This document shows, piece by piece, positions 1 through 20,064 of a stretch of DNA of 20,064 nt. Source of the stretch: Botryococcus braunii (taxonomy: Eukaryota; Chlorophyta; Trebouxiophyceae); assembly GCA_002005505.1 (NCBI GenBank), contig KV908339.1:545001-565064 (forward strand). The letters are read 5' to 3'. The number at the start of each line of letters is the position of its first letter. Within the stretch, counting starts at the first letter, position 1. The position numbers and the translations under genes are program-made. The notes below the pieces were generated by a model. That model was not told the DNA's origin. It did no database searches and saw only the letters and a list, made by a program, of their open reading frames with translations.

Positions 1-86
1 TGCTGTTGCAGCGGCAGCGGCTGCTCTTCCAGCGGCGGCAGCCGCTGCAGCCGCTCCTCCACCCGCCGCCGCGGCTGCTGCACCAC
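1..86 (-). CDS. Gene 2 Gly/Ala exon, continues past left edge
   Basis: Acceptor CTTTGGACAG in phase 1. 28 codons are open to the window edge: Gly, six Ala, three Gly, eight Ala, Gly-Arg, six Ala, Thr-Ala. The single Arg is unusual for this family. An internal G|GTGGAG could act as a donor, so the exon might end early, but coding composition continues to base 1. Confidence 0.7.
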   Translation of the reverse strand, partial: MVQQPRRRVEERLQRLPPLEEQPLPLQQ

Positions 87-2614
87 CTGTCCAAAGTATG
101 GGCTTAAAAAAGTAGGATCTATCCTCACTGCGTGCAGGCAGGTAAGATGTGAGCCTTTCGGAATAAACTCAGAGAACCCCCGCATCTGTCAGGGCAGAAA
201 GCATGGATTTAAGAAAGCAACACAAATACATCCGAGACCTGTCCAAAGTAGAGATTTCAGGCATGATCTATCTGCATGGGAGTGGTTGCACAGCCAGCGA
301 GCAAGTTGGATGTGTGAACCTTGTGATATACACTTAGAACGCCCGCAGCTCTCCAGACAGGAGGCCCGTTCTCAACGAGCAACACCATTACATCAAACAA
401 CCAGTACTTCGAATTTGTTTTTTGTTTTTTCCAGAAAATCCACATGTCAGTAGAATATGATATTCATGTTTCTGCGACGACTCTAGAGTGTCTGGCATTA
501 GATCTAATGCCAGATATAAAAGGCATCGTCGATAATCCATTAGTTTGCATGATCTGGATCCTAAACAACAGGCCGATCGGCGATATTCAATATGTGCCAA
601 CTCTCAATTTCAAACAATGTGCAAGTCTGCAAGCAAGTTTGATAGATGGCCCTCTCAGGAAATTACACTGCCATAGAGCCTACATCTATATGTACATATA
701 TATACAAGAGCAACCACAAGGTACCCAACAGACGATTTGCGACAAGGTATTTGACATGAGGCTACGCTAGCGCTAGCCATTGCTAGAGCTAGGCTATAAC
801 CTCATAAACATATAATCGAAACAAGGCTTATCCTCGTAAGCAAGACATAAGATATCCTCTTCAGGCCAATATAAGGAAAAGTAAGACCCAAAGCGTTTTG
901 TCCCTTCTACCCACCCACCCACCCCACCTGGGGAGAAAATGATCATGATCATGAGGGGGACATGGGGACCCAGCCATATGCAACTTTGTTCTAATAACCC
1001 ATGACAGCTCGCTGAGAAATAATTAGTATTGTTATGTGATTTTATCTTAAGCTCGTGGAGATCAACTAGAAGCAAGAGACGTATGCATATGAGTCACATA
1101 CCGCCACCACCACCAGCAGAAGCTGCGGAAGCTTGCTGAAGTTTACGACTCCTCAACTGAGGCCCTGAACCCCAACCATCAAAACGTGAAACACATGGTC
1201 TTCAAAACCACTTCATGCAGGATGCTAGCAGGCAACCTCCTGCCTTTAGAAAGTTTTACAGGATGACAAATCAATCCTCACGTTGGCCTTGCGGCTGCTA
1301 GCAATTGGTATGCAAGGAATAGTATGGTTCGAATTGGCGCAGTGGCGGCACACTAGAATCTCGTGGGAACATGAATCCGCGTCACGGCGTCATGCATGAG
1401 CCAGGTGCCTGGATGATTTCAAATCTGCACAATTAGGCCTGGAATTCACATAAGGACTTACAGGTGCCTGCTAATGATAACCATAACAACGTTCTTATTG
1501 GATGACAACACTAACGTTCTTATCTACGTGTATGATGTGCTGTGATATTGTAGCTAGTTGTACTATATCATGAAATATGTAAACCATATATATGATGTTT
1601 ACATAGTGATATATATCATGATCATGAAAAATGTTCATGAACAGGCATGGTTCTCTAGAAACTTCTTAAGAACCACCTCTCCAACGCTACAGCACCGAGG
1701 AATATACCTACATATATTACACCCCTTTGTCAATATACTATGCTCAGCCGCAGTAGCAATGGACAACCACTGTCCGAAGCTGATTGTGAAGGTTTCGAAC
1801 CAGTGGCTGCTACGTATACGTTATCCGGATAGGGATCACAGGGATAACAAGTCACAGCCCGACCTCTAAGGTCGTTGGCGACATTCAACGAATCGCAGGA
1901 CTAAACTAATAAAAGCCCATCTCCAAGGTGCAAAATTCCCTAATGCAGCTCTCAGTAGCTGAAGAATGAGCTGTGATCCCCCTGGTCAACACTGACGAGA
2001 GACACATGCGCTACACGCCTAGAAGGTTGAGCTCCCATTTAACTTGTTATTCAAAAACATAGATTAACCCCATGAAAAGGGTTGGCCTTCCAATATTCAG
2101 TCGTTGGCGTGGTTTCATAACTGGATCGTCGACAACGCTGCCTCAGCGACTACGGAAGGTTTCCAACAATATGCGTTTGGAACACGGCCTCCGCAGTATT
2201 TCTAACACAATCCAACAGTCAAGTGACAAACTACTGTCCCGCCGCTGAAGAGCCATACTAGGGTATTGCTGGAAACTATGTCGCATACGGTCCGTACAAG
2301 AATTCCCAAAACATGCTCGACGTGTCACTGACCAACATCCATAAGCCTAGCAAGTATAATTTTGAAATGATGTTTCATCAAACGCCATGTTAACATCTGG
2401 AAACAGGAACCTAGGTTGGAACGCGAAAGGCTCTGTATTACTTATGCTTCGTAGGAAACTCATCAGCTATACATAGAACACACTAGAAATACGAATCAGA
2501 ATTCATAATGAAAAAATCAAACAGACTACCTGTGTACTGGAGCTGAGCAGCATTTGCGAAGGCAATCGAGAGCATCAAAAGAAGCAGTAAAGCCTTGTTT
2601 TCCATCATACGCAT
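1..2614 (-). CDS. Gene 2: partial tandem paralogue, secreted Gly/Ala-rich protein
   Basis: Three exons are visible (2614-2530, 1122-1102, 86 to the left edge), all joined through phase-1 introns. The order signal peptide, Gly-rich micro-exon, Ala/Gly block repeats the layout of gene 1 on the same strand, downstream of gene 1's stop. No counterpart of gene 1 exon 2 was found in the 1.4-kb first intron, so one exon may be missing from the model. The 3' end lies outside the window. A structural secreted protein is inferred from composition only. Confidence 0.6.
87..1101. other. Gene 2 intron, no gene seen
   Basis: Intron between the Gly-rich and Gly/Ala exons. It contains short ORFs without coding character, a GCTAGC-type palindrome near 766 and a CCCACCCA run near 910. 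No repeat longer than about 20 bp was noticed. Confidence 0.4.
1102..1122 (-). CDS. Gene 2 Gly-rich micro-exon
   Basis: 21 nt if the acceptor is CTTCCGCAG, phase 1 to 1, donor GGCG|GTATGT. It encodes A-SAGGGG followed by a split Gly codon. An upstream acceptor after CAGCAAG (start 1131) would give 30 nt, also in phase, adding three residues (S, A, A). The donor context is the same as gene 1 exon 11. Confidence 0.6.
1123..2529. other. Gene 2 first intron, possible missed exon
   Basis: No convincing Ala/Gly or basic-linker exon was found on the minus strand. ATGATC/ATATAT-rich palindromic sequence occurs at 1590-1640. Otherwise unremarkable. Confidence 0.4.
2530..2614 (-). CDS. Gene 2 exon 1: start codon and signal peptide
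   Basis: 85 nt, phase-1 donor ACAG|GTAGTC. It encodes MRMMENKALLLLLMLSIAFA, then NAAQLQYT. This is a classical signal peptide: charged N-terminus, hydrophobic core at residues 8-20 and an ANA cleavage site at about residue 22. Three in-frame ATGs (2614, 2608, 2605) compete. The first follows an in-frame TAG and is used here, but initiation at the third or fourth codon would not change the prediction. Confidence 0.75.
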
Positions 2615-3133
2615 CTTGCCAGTGGCAATTCTACTCTAATCTTAATGTGAACAAAATTTACCAACGCCTGAAACTACCAATTCTCCAAGCAATGCTTTAT
2701 CCAGAGCATCGGCCAACGCCTCTTCGGCCTGACGGTGGTGGATTCCATTCGGCCAGGCGGCTCCGTTGGTGCAGTACAAACCTGAGCACGTTTCGGGAGG
2801 TCCAAGAATTAAAGCGGCCGTTTAGTCCTCTTGCCTTTCGGATCCGAGCTGTTCGGGTATTCCAAGGACACGCGGACGTGAGTTCCACGCGGACACGACC
2901 ACCGACTCGGCTTACTCGCCAAAATTTGACGTGTCCTGGACGGGCCTTGCTATCATGGGCCATGAACCATCGCAGACTGCAAGCTGCAGTCCGAGTAGAG
3001 GAGCTGCTAGTGGCGCGCTACTGGTCTCCTAGAAGATTTCACCAATATGGATGGCCAGGCGATTGGCTTGGGAGGGGTTTTACCAAGTACGTGATGTGCC
3101 AGACGTATTAATGGTGCTGCCATGCTCTTGCTC

Positions 3134-3380
<247 letters not shown>

Positions 3381-3710
3381 GCCTCTCTCGCTTCAAGATA
3401 ACTTAAGCAGATTGTTTATTGTGCACAAACGTGTGTTGTGTCCCCACTACTCTGTTTAACCGGCTACGCCGTTCAATGAACCTGTTCAGCCCATGAACCG
3501 TTATAAATCTTTTTGTTTCTGGCCTTGGGGTGTGATCATAATTTTTTAAATAAGGTTTCAAATGGTTAGCTGACAACAGCTTAATCATCGGCGGTCAGCT
3601 TGGCCTTCATGAATTTTGTTTAGATGGCATGGCTCACTTGTGCACACATCAAATTCCAATGAAGCCATCGATATTGTTTCTTGGAATAAACGACAGAAGG
3701 ACAGAAGCAG

Positions 3711-3726
3711 CTGCCTCCGGAGGCAG
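3711..3726. repeat. 16-bp perfect palindrome
   Basis: CTGCCTCCGGAGGCAG is its own reverse complement. It lies in the gene 1 / gene 2 spacer, one of several palindromes there. Confidence 0.8.
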
Positions 3727-3814
3727 GGTCTTATCTTCCCCGGTGTGTAATTACAAGCCAAAATCATGCATGATCGTACTGTCATGGGGTTGCAGACGGT
3801 TTTAGGGAATAGTG

Positions 3815-3869
3815 ATATCGTGCAAAGGGATATCCCTTGGTGCGATATGACTATATATCGATAGTCATA
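3815..3869. repeat. Two adjacent inverted repeats
   Basis: A 34-bp imperfect palindrome (3815-3848) is centred on AAGGGATATCCCTT and pairs at 14 of 17 positions. It runs into a second hairpin with 9-bp arms, TATGACTAT (3846-3854) and ATAGTCATA (3861-3869), and a 6-nt loop. Confidence 0.75.
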
Positions 3870-4050
3870 AAGCTGTTAACAACGTTGGTGCAGGGAAGCC
3901 CGCTATGTCTTTGCATATGCATGTAGCGGGTACAAATCTTCATGAGTTTGCAGACAATCTCCCTGGCCGCGGCAATCCTTTTGCAAGGGCCCGCTGCTAG
4001 GTAGTTGCTGTGGCTACAGTTATGGTTATAACCATTAAAACGGTTAATTA

Positions 4051-4100
4051 ACCATTAAAAGTTGCTGAATTTTACATTAATTTCAGCAAATTTTAATGGT
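4051..4100. repeat. 19-bp inverted repeat with one mismatch, AT-rich hairpin
   Basis: Left arm ACCATTAAAAGTTGCTGAA (4051-4069) and right arm 4082-4100 pair with one mismatch around a 12-nt AT-rich loop. The left flank repeats AACCATTAAAA and contains GGTTAATTAACC. It could be a degenerate foldback element. Confidence 0.75.
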
Positions 4101-4155
4101 AATGCATTTGCTAAACTGTGGGAGGGATATATGTCTACCGACAGAGGTGCCTCTT

Positions 4156-4169
4156 GGGGGGGGGGGGGG
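4156..4169. repeat. G14 homopolymer run
   Basis: Fourteen consecutive G on the plus strand in the spacer. Length in the assembly may be unreliable. Confidence 0.9.
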
Positions 4170-4363
4170 TATGCAAGCTTCTGAATCGATTGGCCAATGA
4201 CGGGTGCACGTGGACGCATGCGGATGGAGAAGTGCCTGAAGCGAATAAGCATTAAGTTTTCCAAGCTTCTTACAGTAAAAGGCTTGCGCACATTCAAATA
4301 TGTTATACTATACTATACTATATGATATGTATGTTAGTGTGTGCTTGTGCGTGGGTGCGCGCA

Positions 4364-19140
<14,777 letters not shown>

Positions 19141-19650
19141 TGGACGAAAAGCTCTTTCACAATCGCCTTGCTACTAATAAGAAGGTGGAATTTGAAATAT
19201 TGTTTCAATTAATTGTAGAAAATGATAGCAGGATGAGATTATGGTATCAATTGGTATATCTTACGGAGATTTTTGTGCGCCTGATACAGCCTATAATTAA
19301 AGCCGCGCGTCACAGATCTGAATCTAGAAACACTGGGTAGCGGCGATCGTGCCATGGATGAGTCACATGGGTGCTAGATCGCCACCTGGCATCGCCACCT
19401 GGCAGGTTGTTTGTTCCGAGATGAAGACGCTTCGCTGTCCCAATTTAGACTAAAAAGTGAAGCATCTTACCGCAAACCTACATGGGGCCATGGACAGACG
19501 TGGCCGTGAAACATGACCAGCGACATGACCAAGGGGGGAGGGGAGAGAAACAGGAAAGAAAAGAATGGCAGGGAAGGGAATAAGCTGCTTATTATAAGCA
19601 TCAAAGGACACCGTTGAGCACTTAGGCAGTACGGAGGCGGGTACAGAGGG
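19141..19650 (-). promoter_or_regulatory. Upstream region of gene 1
   Basis: Presumed promoter and 5' UTR. It is AT-rich just upstream of the ATG, with no convincing TATA box. A tandem ATCGCCACCTGGC pair lies at 19379-19405, and GGGGAGGGGAGAG-type purine runs begin at 19533. Confidence 0.35.
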
Positions 19651-19659
19651 GAGGCCGCA

Positions 19660-20064
<405 letters not shown>

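Noticed and set aside
2554..3111. 185-codon plus-strand open frame
   Set aside because: It lies antisense to the gene 2 signal-peptide exon, has no ATG at its start and no recognisable domain. Chance length is plausible at this GC.

Overview
The window is nuclear DNA from a eukaryote. Coding sequence occurs only as short islands bounded by GT/AG splice sites, and introns and spacers are full of long dinucleotide microsatellites. I cannot name the organism. TGCAG-type acceptors, many GCATGC palindromes and Ala/Ser-rich proteins would fit a coccidian apicomplexan, but a green alga or an invertebrate is not excluded. All genes I can support lie on the minus strand, so transcription runs from high to low coordinates.

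Gene 1 (19140 to 5758) is read as 15 coding exons. Exon 1 encodes a signal peptide. Exon 2 encodes a short basic linker. Exons 3 to 14 are micro-exons of 24 to 64 nt, each encoding one Ala-rich block punctuated by Asn, Gly or Ser. Exon 15 encodes a mucin-like Ser/Thr/Pro tail and the stop. The exon lengths total 1020 nt (339 residues plus stop). The frame stays open through every junction, including three places where the intron phase departs from the usual phase 1 and the next exon compensates. The predicted product is a secreted, low-complexity structural or surface protein.

Gene 2 (2614 to beyond base 1) looks like a tandem paralogue built the same way: a signal-peptide exon with a phase-1 donor, a Gly-rich micro-exon, then a Gly/Ala exon that leaves the window at its left edge. 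Gene 1's 3' end and gene 2's start are separated by about 3.1 kb of spacer, which holds (CT)n, (TGCG)n/(GT)n and a cluster of palindromes.

A small candidate gene (about 12485 to 11956, same strand) sits inside intron 7 of gene 1. It has a TATA-like box, two convincing exons of ordinary amino-acid composition joined in frame across an 80-nt intron, and a stop. I do not recognise the protein.

The rest is intron or spacer: CT, GA, GT and AC microsatellites, a C/A-rich cryptically simple block (6780-7660), several inverted repeats including a perfect 36-bp palindrome at 10290-10325, and short direct repeats. I saw no rRNA, tRNA, CRISPR array or intact transposon gene.
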